A stretch of DNA of 64,000 nt from Roseibium denhamense (GCF_009711415.1 NZ_SMLZ01000104.1:47784-111783), one strand, 5' to 3'. Counted from the stretch's first letter, positions 26,684 to 36,617 are shown. Program-made: numbers and translations. The notes: a model not told the origin generated them from the sequence alone.

Positions 26684-28159
26684 ATGGCGGTACGCGTCAT
26701 TGAAGTAGACGAGTTTGACCTGGTTGTGTTTGGCGCGTCGGGCGATCTGGCGCAGCGGAAACTCCTGCCGGCACTTTACCACCGCGATGCAGACGGCCAG
26801 ATGCCCGGCAGCGGCCGGATCATCTGCAGTGCCCGCCGGGACTATTCTGATGACGATTACCGGGCATTTGCCAAATCCGCCCTTCAGGAACACGTCAAGG
26901 ATTTGGACGACGTCCATCTCCAGCAGTTTCTTGACCGCATCCGGTATGTGAAGATCGACATTGCCACCGGTGACGGGTTTGAAGGCCTGAAAGAGGTATT
27001 GGACGAGCAACCGGACGTTATCCGGGCTTTCTATCTTGCCGTTGGACCGGATCTCTTTGGCACGATCTGCGAAAATCTCGGCCGGATCGGTGTCGTCAAC
27101 GACCACGCCCGCGTTGTCATGGAAAAGCCCATCGGGAAAGACGGTGCCTCTGCCAAAGCCCTGAACGATACGGTTGGCGCCGTTTTCCATGAGGATCAGA
27201 TTTTCAGGATCGATCACTATCTCGGCAAGGAAACGGTTCAGAACCTGATGGCATTGCGCTTTGCAAACGCGCTTTTCGAACCGCTCTGGAATGCCGCGCA
27301 TATCGACCATGTGCAGATTACCGTTGCCGAATCCCTGGGAACCGGGGGCCGGGCCGGATATTACGATACCGCCGGCGCCTTGCGGGACATGGTTCAGAAC
27401 CACATCCTGCAACTGCTTTGCCTTGTCGCGATGGAGCCGCCGGAATCCATGAACGCCGACAGTGTCCGCGACGAAAAGCTGAAGGTTCTCAAAGCGCTCG
27501 CTCCCATTAACGAGCAGAATTCGGACAAGCTGACGGTCCGTGGCCAATACCGTGCCGGAGCCTCTGCAGGCGGCGCTGTTCCAGGCTATCTTGAAGAACT
27601 CGGCAATGATCAAAGCCGTACGGAGACTTTCGTCGCGCTGAAAGCGGAAATCGCAAACTGGCGTTGGGCGGGCGTGCCCTTCTACCTGCGCACCGGCAAA
27701 CGTCTGGCAAGACGTGTTTCCGAGATCGTTGTTCAATTCCGGCCGATCCCGCATTCGATCTTCGATGTAGAAGCCGGGCGGATCACCGCGAACCGACTGA
27801 TCATCCGTTTGCAGCCGGACGAAGGCGTTCAAATGCAGGTCATGATTAAGGATCCGGGCCCGGGCGGGATGCGCCTGCGCCAGGTGCCTCTCGACATGAG
27901 CTTTGCCGAAGCCTTCAAGGTGCGCAACCCGGACGCCTATGAGCGGCTGATCATGGATGTCATCCGGGGCAATCAGACCCTGTTCATGCGCCGCGACGAA
28001 GTCGATGCGGCCTGGGCCTGGATTGACCCGATCCAGGCGGCCTGGGCAAACTCCAAGGAAACACCGAAAGGCTATACCGCAGGCACTTGGGGACCATCGG
28101 CCGCCATCGCGCTTGTTGAGCGCGACGGAAGAACCTGGGCCGAAGAAGACAGCGACTAA
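26684..28159 (+). CDS. zwf: Glucose-6-phosphate 1-dehydrogenase
   Basis: The 491-residue enzyme oxidises glucose-6-phosphate to 6-phosphogluconolactone, the entry to the Entner-Doudoroff and pentose phosphate routes. The N-terminal dinucleotide motif is VFGASGDLAQRKLLPALYH, EKPIGKD follows, and the active site is FRIDHYLGKETVQNLMALRF (about residue 190). The start at MAVRVIEV (26684) gives normal length; upstream in-frame starts would run into the operator region. The expected neighbour pgl is missing downstream, where an operator-like site and a RIME-like repeat are found before edd. Confidence 0.95.
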   Translation: MAVRVIEVDEFDLVVFGASGDLAQRKLLPALYHRDADGQMPGSGRIICSARRDYSDDDYRAFAKSALQEHVKDLDDVHLQQFLDRIRYVKIDIATGDGFEGLKEVLDEQPDVIRAFYLAVGPDLFGTICENLGRIGVVNDHARVVMEKPIGKDGASAKALNDTVGAVFHEDQIFRIDHYLGKETVQNLMALRFANALFEPLWNAAHIDHVQITVAESLGTGGRAGYYDTAGALRDMVQNHILQLLCLVAMEPPESMNADSVRDEKLKVLKALAPINEQNSDKLTVRGQYRAGASAGGAVPGYLEELGNDQSRTETFVALKAEIANWRWAGVPFYLRTGKRLARRVSEIVVQFRPIPHSIFDVEAGRITANRLIIRLQPDEGVQMQVMIKDPGPGGMRLRQVPLDMSFAEAFKVRNPDAYERLIMDVIRGNQTLFMRRDEVDAAWAWIDPIQAAWANSKETPKGYTAGTWGPSAAIALVERDGRTWAEEDSD

Positions 28160-28200
28160 GAACGGTGCCCGGCCCTGCAGATATAGGAGCCGCACGCGAT

Positions 28201-28214
28201 TTAAATCGATTAGA
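28201..28214. promoter_or_regulatory. CG-centred palindrome between zwf and edd
   Basis: TTAAATCGATTAGA matches 12 of 14 positions of the zwf palindrome. It lies on the zwf side of RIME-like copy C. If it controls edd, the repeat is part of the edd leader. Confidence 0.55.
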
Positions 28215-28317
28215 ACATCTTTGGGCGTTTTGTATGAAACGCCCAGACATGCCCGACCACTACACAGTCGATCAGCTTCGGGCGGCAAATCGATCCCGAT
28301 TTACCGCCCGCTGATCT
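28213..28317 (+). repeat. RIME-like two-hairpin mosaic repeat, copy C
   Basis: Plus orientation: GGGCGTTT-TGTATG-AAACGCCC hairpin, a spacer with CAGTCGATCAGCTTC, then GGGCGGCAAATCG-ATC-CCGATTTACCGCCC and GCTGATC. It occupies most of the zwf-edd gap, where related genomes carry pgl. Confidence 0.82.
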
Positions 28318-28400
28318 AGATAACAGATCGGGCAAAACTGCCCTATCTGGTTTGGAGCTGGGACCGGCTTGTGCCGGCAGGCTTTGAGAGGGAGACAGCC

Positions 28401-30221
28401 ATGAGCATTCAAGATCGCATCGGTGAGGTGACCGAACGCATCGCGAAGCGTAGTCACGACAGCCGCTCAATCTATCTGGACCGCATCGGCAAAGCGGCCG
28501 ATCAGGGACCTCAGCGCTCAAGACTTTCGTGCGGAAACCTGGCGCACGGCTTTGCCGCCTGCGGCCTATCGGACAAACAAGCGCTTTCGGGCGACGTTGT
28601 GCCCAACCTTGGCATTATTACCGCGTATAACGATATGCTGTCGGCGCACCAGCCTTACGAGACCTATCCTGGGCTCATTCGGCAAGCCGCCCGCGAGATT
28701 GGTGCCGTCGCCCAGGTTGCCGGCGGTGTTCCGGCCATGTGTGATGGGGTCACCCAGGGCCAGGACGGCATGGAATTGTCTCTGTTCTCCCGCGATGTGA
28801 TTGCCATGGCGGCAGCTGTCGGCCTATCACACCAGATGTTCGATGCGGCTGTTTTTCTTGGGATTTGCGACAAGATCGTGCCGGGCCTGGCCATTGCAGC
28901 CCTGTCCTTCGGGCACCTTCCAGCCGTTTTCGTCCCAGCCGGTCCAATGACAACCGGCATTTCCAATGACGAAAAAGCAAAGGTCCGCCAGCTTTATGCG
29001 GAAGGAAAAGTGGGCCGCGACGCTCTTTTGGAATCGGAGTCCAGGGCCTACCACTCGCCAGGCACTTGCACCTTTTACGGCACAGCGAACTCCAACCAGA
29101 TGCTGATGGAAATCATGGGCCTTCACATGCCCGGCGCGTCCTTTGTCAATCCGGGCACACCGCTCCGCGAAGCACTGACCCGGGAAGCTGCAAAACGCGC
29201 CTTGGCCATTTCCGCGCTTGGGAACGAATTCACTCCGGCGGGCGAAATCATTGACGAAAAGGCTATCGTGAACGGCGTTGTCGGATTGCACGCGACCGGC
29301 GGCTCCACCAATCACACGATGCATCTTGTGGCCATCGCTGCAACTGCTGGCATCAAACTGACCTGGGACGATATCTCCGACCTGTCCGACGTTGTTCCGC
29401 TTCTCGCCCGTGTCTATCCCAATGGCAAGGCCGATGTGAACCACTTCCAGGCGGCTGGCGGTCTCGCATTCCTGATCCGCGAGCTTCTGGGCGATGGGTA
29501 TCTGCACCAGGACGTGAAGACCGTCTACGGAAGCGACCTGTCCGGCTACACCGTGGAAGCACGGCTTGATGAAGCGGGCAATGTGGTCCGCGACCCCGTC
29601 TCTGAACAGTCAGGCGATGAGACGGTTCTGGCGCCTCTAACAAAGGCGTTTCAGCCGACGGGCGGCTTGAAAATGCTGACCGGCAACATCGGCAAGGCCG
29701 TAATCAAGATTTCGGCGGTCGCGAAGGAACGCCACGTCATCGAGGCACCGGCGCGCGTGTTCCACGATCAGGAAGACTTTTTGACCGCCTTCAAGAACAA
29801 GGAACTGAACGGCGATGTTGCAGCCGTGGTCCGGTTCCAGGGGCCGAAGGCGTGCGGGATGCCAGAACTCCACAAGCTAACGCCCTCCCTCGGCATTCTC
29901 CAGGACCGTGGCCATCAGGTGGCGCTCATTACCGACGGCCGCATGTCCGGCGCATCCGGCAAGGTCCCGGCCGCAATTCACGTCACCCCAGAAGCAGCCA
30001 ATGGTGGTCCGATCGCGAAAATCCGCGATGGCGACATGATCCGGATTGATGCGGTATCGGGTGAGTTGACCGTTCTGGTGGATGAGGCCGAGTTTAACGC
30101 GCGCCCGGTGGCAGAGGCCGACCTCAGCGCACATCAGGTAGGTGTCGGCCGCGATCTCTTTGCAGCCTTCCGCGCCAATGTCGGCACACCGGATACCGGC
30201 GCCCACGTATTTGGAGCGTAA
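28401..30221 (+). CDS. edd: 6-phosphogluconate dehydratase
   Basis: The 606-residue 4Fe-4S dehydratase turns 6-phosphogluconate into KDPG. It matches the IlvD/Edd family: [24 protein letters not shown] (cluster Cys, about residue 118), [17 protein letters not shown] (second Cys), [17 protein letters not shown] (third), and [22 protein letters not shown] near the C-terminus. The start MSIQDRI at 28401 is preceded by GAGAGGGAGA. It is 34 nt upstream of eda, so the two form the classical Entner-Doudoroff pair. Confidence 0.96.
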   Translation: MSIQDRIGEVTERIAKRSHDSRSIYLDRIGKAADQGPQRSRLSCGNLAHGFAACGLSDKQALSGDVVPNLGIITAYNDMLSAHQPYETYPGLIRQAAREIGAVAQVAGGVPAMCDGVTQGQDGMELSLFSRDVIAMAAAVGLSHQMFDAAVFLGICDKIVPGLAIAALSFGHLPAVFVPAGPMTTGISNDEKAKVRQLYAEGKVGRDALLESESRAYHSPGTCTFYGTANSNQMLMEIMGLHMPGASFVNPGTPLREALTREAAKRALAISALGNEFTPAGEIIDEKAIVNGVVGLHATGGSTNHTMHLVAIAATAGIKLTWDDISDLSDVVPLLARVYPNGKADVNHFQAAGGLAFLIRELLGDGYLHQDVKTVYGSDLSGYTVEARLDEAGNVVRDPVSEQSGDETVLAPLTKAFQPTGGLKMLTGNIGKAVIKISAVAKERHVIEAPARVFHDQEDFLTAFKNKELNGDVAAVVRFQGPKACGMPELHKLTPSLGILQDRGHQVALITDGRMSGASGKVPAAIHVTPEAANGGPIAKIRDGDMIRIDAVSGELTVLVDEAEFNARPVAEADLSAHQVGVGRDLFAAFRANVGTPDTGAHVFGA

Positions 30222-30255
30222 GGTCCCTGCCCAAAAAGCACGAACAGGAAACAGA

Positions 30256-30894
30256 ATGGCACAGGACATCGCCAAACTCGAAAAAGTCATGACGGCAGCG
30301 CCGGTCATTCCGGTCCTGATTGTGGAAGATCCCAAAAAGGCGGTCCCGATGGCGGAGGCCCTTGTGCGCGGCGGCCTGCCGTCCATCGAGATCACCCTGC
30401 GGACGGCCAGGGCGCTGGAAGCAATCAAGGCGGTGGCGGACAATGTTGAGGGTGCAATCGTCGGCGCTGGAACCGTGTTGAACGCAAGCCAGTACGAGGC
30501 TGCGGTTAAGGCCGGGTCCAAGTTCATCGTCTCACCGGGCGCAACAGACACCCTGCTCGATGCTGCCGCGAGCCACGATGTCCCCTTGCTGCCCGGCGCA
30601 GCGACCGCGTCGGAAGTCATGTTCCTGCTGGAGCGCGGCTATGAACGGCTCAAGTTTTTCCCGGCCGAGCAGGCAGGTGGGGCCGCCTATCTCAAGTCCC
30701 TGTCGTCGCCGCTGGCAGGGGCCAAGTTTTGCCCGACCGGTGGTGTCAGCCTCGAAAAAGCGCCGGACTATCTGAAACTGCCGAATGTCCTATGCGTGGG
30801 TGGCTCATGGATCGCGGACGCAAAGGCGATTGCTGCCGAAGATTGGAGCGGGATCGAGACCCGCGCGAAAGCGGCCGCCGCGTTGACGTCATAA
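30256..30894 (+). CDS. eda: KDPG aldolase (2-dehydro-3-deoxy-phosphogluconate aldolase)
   Basis: The 212-residue class I aldolase splits KDPG into pyruvate and glyceraldehyde-3-phosphate. Visible are the general-base Glu in GGLPSIEITLRTA (about residue 45), the VGAGTVLN loop, SPGATDTLL, and the Schiff-base Lys in RLKFFPAEQAGG (about 135), then FCPTGGVS. The start MAQDIAK at 30256 lies just after AGGAAACAG; the longer in-frame start lies inside edd and is rejected. Co-transcription with edd is likely. Confidence 0.95.
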   Translation: MAQDIAKLEKVMTAAPVIPVLIVEDPKKAVPMAEALVRGGLPSIEITLRTARALEAIKAVADNVEGAIVGAGTVLNASQYEAAVKAGSKFIVSPGATDTLLDAAASHDVPLLPGAATASEVMFLLERGYERLKFFPAEQAGGAAYLKSLSSPLAGAKFCPTGGVSLEKAPDYLKLPNVLCVGGSWIADAKAIAAEDWSGIETRAKAAAALTS

Positions 30895-31006
30895 ACCGGC
30901 CCCAATACGGGCGGCTCCGAAAGCCTCTCCCGGTCATATTGGACCACCGAGCGATCAATCAGAATGGCAGAGGCCGGCGGAGTGAGCTGCCTGGCCGATT
31001 TTGGGT

Positions 31007-31609
31007 TTAGTCGGCTCCAGCACCCTGTTCGGCGGCAGCAAATGCCTCGTCGGCCGCCGCTTCGTCATCGTCGGACTTTTCACTTTCCTCAAGCGTCCGG
31101 TTCCACAAAAGGCGGAGCCCGGCCGAGGTTTCATTGCGCCAGGCAAACTCGGCGATGACCGGCCTGTCGAATTTCTTCATGGTCAAGATCACCTCCTCCG
31201 GAAAGGCGGCCAATCCCTTCGCGGAGACCCGGCACCCATTATTGCCGGCATCAATAATCGTCCCGGTAATTTCGGTAATCCCCTCAAGATCGGTAATCTT
31301 GACCGGAATGTTGACCGTATTCCGCTTCTCCCGGCGTTTGTTGGCAACAGACTTTTCGTTTTTGGCGAAGACGACCGCCGCGTCGTTTCCTTTCACGGAC
31401 GTGACACTTGCCCGCACGAGCTTGGCGGCGTCCTTCGGCAAGATGCCGATGTTCTTGTAAAGCTCCTTCACATCCACGGATGTGACACGGCATCCCCATT
31501 CACTCACATTCGAAACCGTACCGTGGACGGCAGCCATATTGTCGAAGTCAACGACGAGCACTTCTTCTTCGGCATCGGGCTGATCCTGCAGGTGGGTAAA
31601 GCCGTGCAT
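31007..31609 (-). CDS. Tandem PilZ-like domain protein
   Basis: The 200-residue protein has two PilZ-like halves. The second (about residues 90-170) has a c-di-GMP-binding pattern: an Arg-rich KRREKRN followed by a DAGNNGCRVSA loop. The first half has the matching NVSEWGCRVTS loop but no obvious RxxxR, so it may not bind nucleotide. A charged acidic tail (SEKSDDDEAAADEAF) ends the protein. Two GGDEF proteins are encoded elsewhere in the window. It lies between eda and pgi on the opposite strand, and its target is unknown. Confidence 0.75.
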   Translation of the reverse strand: MHGFTHLQDQPDAEEEVLVVDFDNMAAVHGTVSNVSEWGCRVTSVDVKELYKNIGILPKDAAKLVRASVTSVKGNDAAVVFAKNEKSVANKRREKRNTVNIPVKITDLEGITEITGTIIDAGNNGCRVSAKGLAAFPEEVILTMKKFDRPVIAEFAWRNETSAGLRLLWNRTLEESEKSDDDEAAADEAFAAAEQGAGAD

Positions 31610-31743
31610 GTTTTACTCCGGAAAGAATTTTCCTAACGGTAGGGTAAATCCCTTGCCGATATTTTAATACGGGTTTTTCCTTCCCCCCGGCAAATCGGCT
31701 GTGGTAAGGAAGCATGGCTTTCCGCACGGCGGAATTCTTTGGA

Positions 31744-31757
31744 TTTAATCGATTTAA
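31744..31757. promoter_or_regulatory. CG-centred palindrome overlapping the pgi ribosome-binding region
   Basis: TTTAATCGATTTAA differs at one position from the zwf site and ends one base before AGGAG, 11 nt before the pgi start. Binding here would block initiation or elongation into pgi. Confidence 0.6.
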
Positions 31758-31768
31758 GGAGATGCTTC

Positions 31769-33391
31769 ATGGCGCTCGAAGCGATCTTTTCCGCGCTCTC
31801 GCAACATGCCAGCCAACTATCGACCAGTTCGCTGCGCCAATTGTTTGCAGAAGACCCGGACAGGTTCCAGAAATTCTCCGCCAATTGCAGCGATCTTCTT
31901 CTCGATTTTTCAAAAACAAAACTTGATGCCACCGGCCTCGAGCTGCTCCTGGAGCTGGCCCGGACAGCGGACATCAAGGGCAAACGGGATGCCATGTTTG
32001 CCGGTGAAAAGATCAACACCACAGAAAACCGCGCCGTGATGCACACCGCCTTGCGGAACAGGTCGGACACCCCCGTCATGGTCGACGGAAAGGACGTCAT
32101 GCCGGACATTAGAGCCGTGCTGGATGCCATGGCCGACTTTGCCGAGGCGATCCGCTCCGGCGAGCTGACGTCCTCAAGCGGCGCCCCGTTTACCGATGTT
32201 GTCAATATCGGCATCGGCGGGTCCGATCTCGGCCCGGTTATGACCACCCTCGCTCTGGCCCCCTATCACGACGGCCCGGAACTGCATTATGTGTCCAACG
32301 TCGACGGCGCCCACATTGCAGACACGCTTGAAAAGCTGGATCCGGAGACGACGCTTTTCCTTGTCGCCTCCAAGACCTTCACGACCATCGAGACGATGAC
32401 GAACGCGCAAACAGCGCGTAAGTGGATCGCCGATACACTGGGAGAGGATGCTGTCGGAGACCATTTTGCCGCCATCTCGACGGCTCTGGACAAGGTCGCT
32501 GCCTTCGGGATCGAAGAAAGCCGGGTTTTCGGTTTCTGGGATTGGGTCGGCGGACGGTATTCCGTTTGGTCAGCCATCGGGCTGCCGCTCATGATCGCGA
32601 TCGGCCCGGATGCGTTCATCGATTTCCTGGACGGCGCTTACGAAATGGACCTCCATTTCCAGGAAGCCCCGCTTGAAGAAAACCTGCCCGTGATCATGGC
32701 CCTGATTGGCGTCTGGCACCGCGATGTTCTCGGGTACACTGCGCGGGCGGTACTTCCCTATGATCAGCGCCTAGCCCGCCTGCCCGCTTATCTGCAGCAA
32801 CTGGACATGGAATCCAACGGAAAACGGGTCAAGCAAGACGGCAGCGCGGTCGATCACGAAACCGGCCCGCTGGTCTGGGGCGAGCCCGGCACAAACGGCC
32901 AGCACGCGTTTTATCAGCTTCTTCACCAGGGAACATCCGTGATCCCGTGCGAATTCCTGATCGCGGCCAAAGGCCATGAAGACGACTTGAAACACCACCA
33001 TGATCTGCTGGTGGCGAACTGTCTGGCCCAATCCGAGGCATTGATGCTCGGCCGGACCCTGGAGGAAGCCTCATCTCTCCTCGAAGCAGCAGGCATGGCC
33101 GAAGATGAAGTAGAGCGGCTCGCCCCGCACAAAGTGTTTCCGGGCGACCGCCCGTCCATCACACTCGTTCATGAGCAGCTGACCCCGTTTGCGCTTGGCA
33201 GGCTGATCGCACTTTACGAACACAGGGTATTCGTGGAAGGCATTATCTGGGGCATCAACTCCTTCGACCAGTGGGGGGTCGAACTTGGCAAGGAACTGGC
33301 CACTGCGCTGTTGCCGATGGTCAAGGGCGAGACCGATCCTGCGTCCAAAGACGCCTCGACAAGGGGGCTGCTCTCTGCCTTGCGCGGCTGA
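31769..33391 (+). CDS. pgi: Glucose-6-phosphate isomerase
   Basis: The 540-residue enzyme interconverts fructose-6-phosphate and glucose-6-phosphate, linking fructokinase to zwf. Family signatures are [14 protein letters not shown] (about residue 145), [31 protein letters not shown], and [16 protein letters not shown] with [25 protein letters not shown] near the C-terminus. The start MALEAIF at 31769 follows AAGGAGATGCTTC; the upstream TTG frame start is rejected because it would cover the operator-like palindrome. Confidence 0.96.
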   Translation: MALEAIFSALSQHASQLSTSSLRQLFAEDPDRFQKFSANCSDLLLDFSKTKLDATGLELLLELARTADIKGKRDAMFAGEKINTTENRAVMHTALRNRSDTPVMVDGKDVMPDIRAVLDAMADFAEAIRSGELTSSSGAPFTDVVNIGIGGSDLGPVMTTLALAPYHDGPELHYVSNVDGAHIADTLEKLDPETTLFLVASKTFTTIETMTNAQTARKWIADTLGEDAVGDHFAAISTALDKVAAFGIEESRVFGFWDWVGGRYSVWSAIGLPLMIAIGPDAFIDFLDGAYEMDLHFQEAPLEENLPVIMALIGVWHRDVLGYTARAVLPYDQRLARLPAYLQQLDMESNGKRVKQDGSAVDHETGPLVWGEPGTNGQHAFYQLLHQGTSVIPCEFLIAAKGHEDDLKHHHDLLVANCLAQSEALMLGRTLEEASSLLEAAGMAEDEVERLAPHKVFPGDRPSITLVHEQLTPFALGRLIALYEHRVFVEGIIWGINSFDQWGVELGKELATALLPMVKGETDPASKDASTRGLLSALRG

Positions 33392-33442
33392 GGGCAACCG
33401 CCCGTCAACGAAGCCTTGCGGCATGAATTGAAAACGTGATGT

Positions 33443-33480
33443 GGGCAGCGGCTATCAGGGTGGCTGCCGCCTTATTTTTG
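33443..33480 (+). terminator. Possible terminator after pgi
   Basis: GCAGCGGC and GCTGCCGC can form an imperfect stem with a loop of about 10 nt, followed by CTTATTTTT. It is a weak structure. Confidence 0.45.
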
Positions 33481-33681
33481 CCTAACGACCATTATCAGGT
33501 CATGCTGTTGTAAAAGGTTATCGATACGTTACGCGAGTGTATTGTTAATTAAAACAGTCATTGCTCCAGTACGCGAAGCAGCTTACGATTCGGCTCGACT
33601 GAATAACAGCCAGACGTTGCGCGTTTTCGGGACGTCGGATCATATTGGGCTTAAACACTCAGCCCTAGAGGAGATTTTGGA

Positions 33682-33951
33682 ATGAAGAAGCTTGTCTTGC
33701 TCGCAGCCGTCGGTTTTGCTTTGGCTGGTTGCCAATCCGACAGTTCCCGCGATCGTGCGCTTGTCGGCGGCGGTCTCGGTGCAGCAACAGGCGCAGCAAT
33801 TGGCGCGGCAGCAACGGGCGATGTCGGCGGCGCTCTTGTCGGCGGTGTTATTGGCGCGGCCGGTGGTGCTATCGTGGGAGGCGCGACGACGCCAAAGAAC
33901 TGCGTTGCCTATGACCAGAACGGCAATCCCTACCGGGTCGCTTGCCCATAA
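33682..33951 (+). CDS. Glycine-zipper lipoprotein 1
   Basis: The 89-residue protein has a lipoprotein signal (LLAAVGFALAGC, lipobox LAGC) followed by QSDSSRDRALVGGG, a long glycine-zipper segment of GxxxG repeats (about residues 33-70) and a conserved C-terminal block, PKNCVAYDQNGNPYRVACP, with two Cys. Glycine zippers in such small lipoproteins associate with membranes; 17-kDa antigen/OsmB-like proteins are the nearest known type. It is the first of three tandem paralogues on the plus strand. Confidence 0.85.
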   Translation: MKKLVLLAAVGFALAGCQSDSSRDRALVGGGLGAATGAAIGAAATGDVGGALVGGVIGAAGGAIVGGATTPKNCVAYDQNGNPYRVACP

Positions 33952-33999
33952 GCGGGCTGACCCAAAAAGACTGGTGGGCTGATTTCGGGAAGAAACACC

Positions 34000-34269
34000 A
34001 TGAAGAAACTGCTTTTTGTGGCAGCGGCAGCTGCTCTCCTCGCAGGTTGCCAATCCGATAGCCAGCGTGACCGTGCCCTCGTGGGCGGCGGCCTTGGTGC
34101 GGCAACCGGTGCCATCATCGGCGCGGCGGCAGGCAATGGCGCCGGTCCGGCGCTAGCTGGTGCGGCCATCGGTGCGGCAGGCGGCGCGATCGTCGGGGCA
34201 GCGACAGCGCCCAAGAACTGCGTTGCTTATGACCAATATGGCAACCCCTACCGGGTCGTCTGCCCGTAA
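34000..34269 (+). CDS. Glycine-zipper lipoprotein 2
   Basis: The 89-residue paralogue of the preceding gene: signal peptide ending LLAGC, QSDSQRDRALVGGG, GxxxG repeats, and PKNCVAYDQYGNPYRVVCP. It lies 48 nt downstream of lipoprotein 1 and has its own ribosome site (TCGGGAAGAA). Identity to copy 1 is highest at the ends, with the zipper more variable. Confidence 0.85.
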   Translation: MKKLLFVAAAAALLAGCQSDSQRDRALVGGGLGAATGAIIGAAAGNGAGPALAGAAIGAAGGAIVGAATAPKNCVAYDQYGNPYRVVCP

Positions 34270-34361
34270 GGTCTTTCCCGGGAAAACCTTTGATCCGCTA
34301 AGGAACTGTTAACCATAGCGGATCACCCTTGGCGGAGGATTCTTTGCCAAGGAACGGTCTT

Positions 34362-34634
34362 ATGAAATCAGCCATCGCGGTGACGGCGCTCGCGGTCTTT
34401 CTCGCAGGGTGCGTGAACACTGACAGCCAGCGGGACCGCATGTTGATTGGCGGCGGACTGGGCGCTGCAACCGGCGCCACAATCGGCGCGGTTGCCGGAT
34501 CCACGGCCGGTGCTGCATTGGCAGGCGCGGCTCTTGGCGCGGTTGGCGGCGGTATTGTCGGTGTGGTGACCACCCCGCGGAACTGCATTGCGCGCGATCA
34601 GGACGGAACGCCCTACAAAGTCCGCTGTCCCTGA
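34362..34634 (+). CDS. Glycine-zipper lipoprotein 3
   Basis: The 90-residue third paralogue: ALAVFLAGC lipobox, NTDSQRDRMLIGGG, zipper, and the C-terminal block PRNCIARDQDGTPYKVRCP. The start at 34362 is chosen because AAGGAACG precedes it and the signal peptide begins here. It is more diverged than copies 1 and 2 from each other. The tandem set ends at a strong bidirectional terminator. Confidence 0.83.
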   Translation: MKSAIAVTALAVFLAGCVNTDSQRDRMLIGGGLGAATGATIGAVAGSTAGAALAGAALGAVGGGIVGVVTTPRNCIARDQDGTPYKVRCP

Positions 34635-34653
34635 CACTGTGATCTAGAAATAC

Positions 34654-34686
34654 AAAATGCCGGGCTTATTGCGCCCGGCATTTTTT
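34654..34686. terminator. Bidirectional terminator
   Basis: AAAATGCCGGGC (34654-34665) pairs with GCCCGGCATTTT (34673-34684), giving a 12-bp stem with a 7-nt loop and T tracts in both directions. It separates the lipoprotein genes from convergent ald. Confidence 0.9.
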
Positions 34687-34716
34687 ATTGAAGAACCATC
34701 TGGGCCTACCGCAGGA

Positions 34717-35856
34717 TTATGCGGCCTGGCTCTCTTCCTTGCGGGTCAGCGCGGCGGCCGGATCGACATAGGTGTAGCCAAGGTTCGCGGCAACCGCTTC
34801 ACAGGTCACCTGACCTTTGTAGACGTTCAGTCCCGGCAGGAAATGTGCATTGTCCAGCAACGCCTTTTCCGCTCCCTTGCCGGCCAGCGCCAACGCGAAC
34901 GGCAACGTTGCATTGTTGAGCGCATAGGTGGACGTGCGCGGCACGGCACCTGGCATATTTGCAACGCAGTAATGCACCACCTCATCGATGATGTAGGTCG
35001 GATCGGAATGGGTTGTTGCTTTTGACGTTTCGAAGCAACCGCCCTGATCAATGGCCACATCGACCAGCACCGAGCCCGGCTTCATGCGCTTGACGAGATC
35101 AGCAGACACTAGTTTCGGCGCAGCGGCTCCGGCCACCAGGACCGCTCCGATGACCATGTCGGCTTCGAGAACCAGCTTCGCGAGCGCGGACTTTGTCGAG
35201 TAGACCGTTTTCAAGGCGGGCCCGAAGGTCTGGGACAGACCGGCCAGAACCTGATTGTTCCGGTCCAGAACGGTTACGTCCGCACCAAGTCCAAGAGCCA
35301 TTTCAATGGCATGGGAGCCGACGACACCGCCACCGATCACGACCACCTTGGCCGGGGCCACGCCCGGAACGCCGCCCACAAGAACGCCCGAACCGCCATT
35401 GGCCTTTTCCAAGGACTTGGCACCGGCGATGACTGACAGACGTCCGGCCACCTGAGACATTGGAACAAGGAGCGGCAATCCGCCCTTTGCATCGACAACG
35501 GTCTCATAGGCGATACATGTCGCGCCCGATTTCACAAGGTCAGCAGTCTGGTCTGCATCGGGTGCCAAGTGCAGATATGTGAACAGGATATGGTCCGGGC
35601 GCAGCATGGCGCGCTCGACAGCCTGCGGCTCCTTAACCTTCACGATCATCTCCGCCCAGTCAAAAACATCCTTTGCGGTCGCAAGGACCTTGGCGCCTGC
35701 GGCCTGATATTCGGCATCGGCGGCGCCAATGCCAACCCCGGCATTGGTCTCGATTGCAACTTCATGTCCATGGGCAACCATTTCGTGGACACTGTCCGGT
35801 GTCAGGCCCACCCGGTACTCGTGGTTCTTGATTTCCTTCGGCACACCAACACGCAT
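34717..35856 (-). CDS. ald: Alanine dehydrogenase
   Basis: The 379-residue enzyme catalyses NAD-dependent L-alanine/pyruvate interconversion. Hallmarks are [20 protein letters not shown] at the start with the substrate Lys, [11 protein letters not shown] around residue 90, the nucleotide-binding [27 protein letters not shown] (about 170), [14 protein letters not shown] and [25 protein letters not shown]. Length is normal. It is transcribed divergently from an Lrp/AsnC regulator gene, the usual arrangement for ald control. Confidence 0.96.
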   Translation of the reverse strand: MRVGVPKEIKNHEYRVGLTPDSVHEMVAHGHEVAIETNAGVGIGAADAEYQAAGAKVLATAKDVFDWAEMIVKVKEPQAVERAMLRPDHILFTYLHLAPDADQTADLVKSGATCIAYETVVDAKGGLPLLVPMSQVAGRLSVIAGAKSLEKANGGSGVLVGGVPGVAPAKVVVIGGGVVGSHAIEMALGLGADVTVLDRNNQVLAGLSQTFGPALKTVYSTKSALAKLVLEADMVIGAVLVAGAAAPKLVSADLVKRMKPGSVLVDVAIDQGGCFETSKATTHSDPTYIIDEVVHYCVANMPGAVPRTSTYALNNATLPFALALAGKGAEKALLDNAHFLPGLNVYKGQVTCEAVAANLGYTYVDPAAALTRKEESQAA

Positions 35857-36038
35857 GACACCAATCTCCTCTGGAAGCGTTTTGATTGGTTTGATTATAC
35901 GCCCGCTTGCGCCGCAGGAGGTTGCGTTCGAATGGCACTAGGATGGAATATTTGCAATTTTCATGCGTGCAGATGTCATTTAAAGAGACAATCTGCTACG
36001 TAGTTTTTAATTCATCGAATTATATGCAGTGCAACAAA

Positions 36039-36524
36039 ATGAAACTCGACCGCCTCGACAGAAAAATCCTGGACGTCCTGCAAAAGGATGGACGGATCGC
36101 AAATGCGGATCTTGCCGAAAAAGTCGGTCTGTCTGCCTCAGCCTGTTTGCGCCGGATGCGGACGCTGGAAGAAGCCGGTGTAATTGAAAACTACGTGGCG
36201 CTGCTGGACCAGAAGAAACTCGGCCGGCGCATGGATGTGTTCGTCGAGATCTCCCTGACCGGACAGTCCCGCGAGACTCTGGAGGCCTTTGAGCGGGCCG
36301 TGGCCCGGTCCGAGGAGATCATGGAGTGTTTCCTGATGGCCGGTGACGCCGATTACATCCTGCGGATAATCGCGGAAGACCCGCTTGATTTCGAGCGTAT
36401 TCACCGGGACCACCTCACCCGCCTGCCCGGTGTTTTGCGCATGAAATCGTCTTTTGCCATCCGGCCGATTGTCCGGCGCACAGCCATCCCGCTTCCCGAG
36501 ACGATCGTCATTTCGCAAACCTGA
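36039..36524 (+). CDS. Lrp/AsnC family transcriptional regulator (ald-linked)
   Basis: The 161-residue protein has an N-terminal HTH (LDRLDRKILDVLQKDGRIANADLAEKVGLSASACLRRMRTLEEAGVI) and a C-terminal RAM ligand domain with GDADYILRIIAEDPLDFERIHRDHLTRLPGV. Being divergent from ald, it is probably an AldR-type activator responding to alanine. The start at 36039 is chosen because MKLDRLDRK is the standard N-terminus; MQCNK at 36024 is an alternative. The 182-nt gap to ald should hold the shared control sites, but I could not define one. Confidence 0.9.
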   Translation: MKLDRLDRKILDVLQKDGRIANADLAEKVGLSASACLRRMRTLEEAGVIENYVALLDQKKLGRRMDVFVEISLTGQSRETLEAFERAVARSEEIMECFLMAGDADYILRIIAEDPLDFERIHRDHLTRLPGVLRMKSSFAIRPIVRRTAIPLPETIVISQT

Positions 36525-36617
36525 TGCAACCGTGGCAAAACCGTGGTCGACGCTCGCAGACTTGCCCGCTATAGTCTGGCTCCTTTTCGTTCATAGGTTT
36601 CCAAGGAACCCGCCCCA

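Noticed and set aside
26666..28288. 540-residue antisense frame over zwf
   Set aside because: It mirrors zwf codons and has no recognisable domain, signal or ribosome site; it is a shadow of a high-GC gene.
30895..30990. CCAATA/TATTGG pairing after eda as a terminator
   Set aside because: The stem is weak, has internal mismatches and no following T tract.
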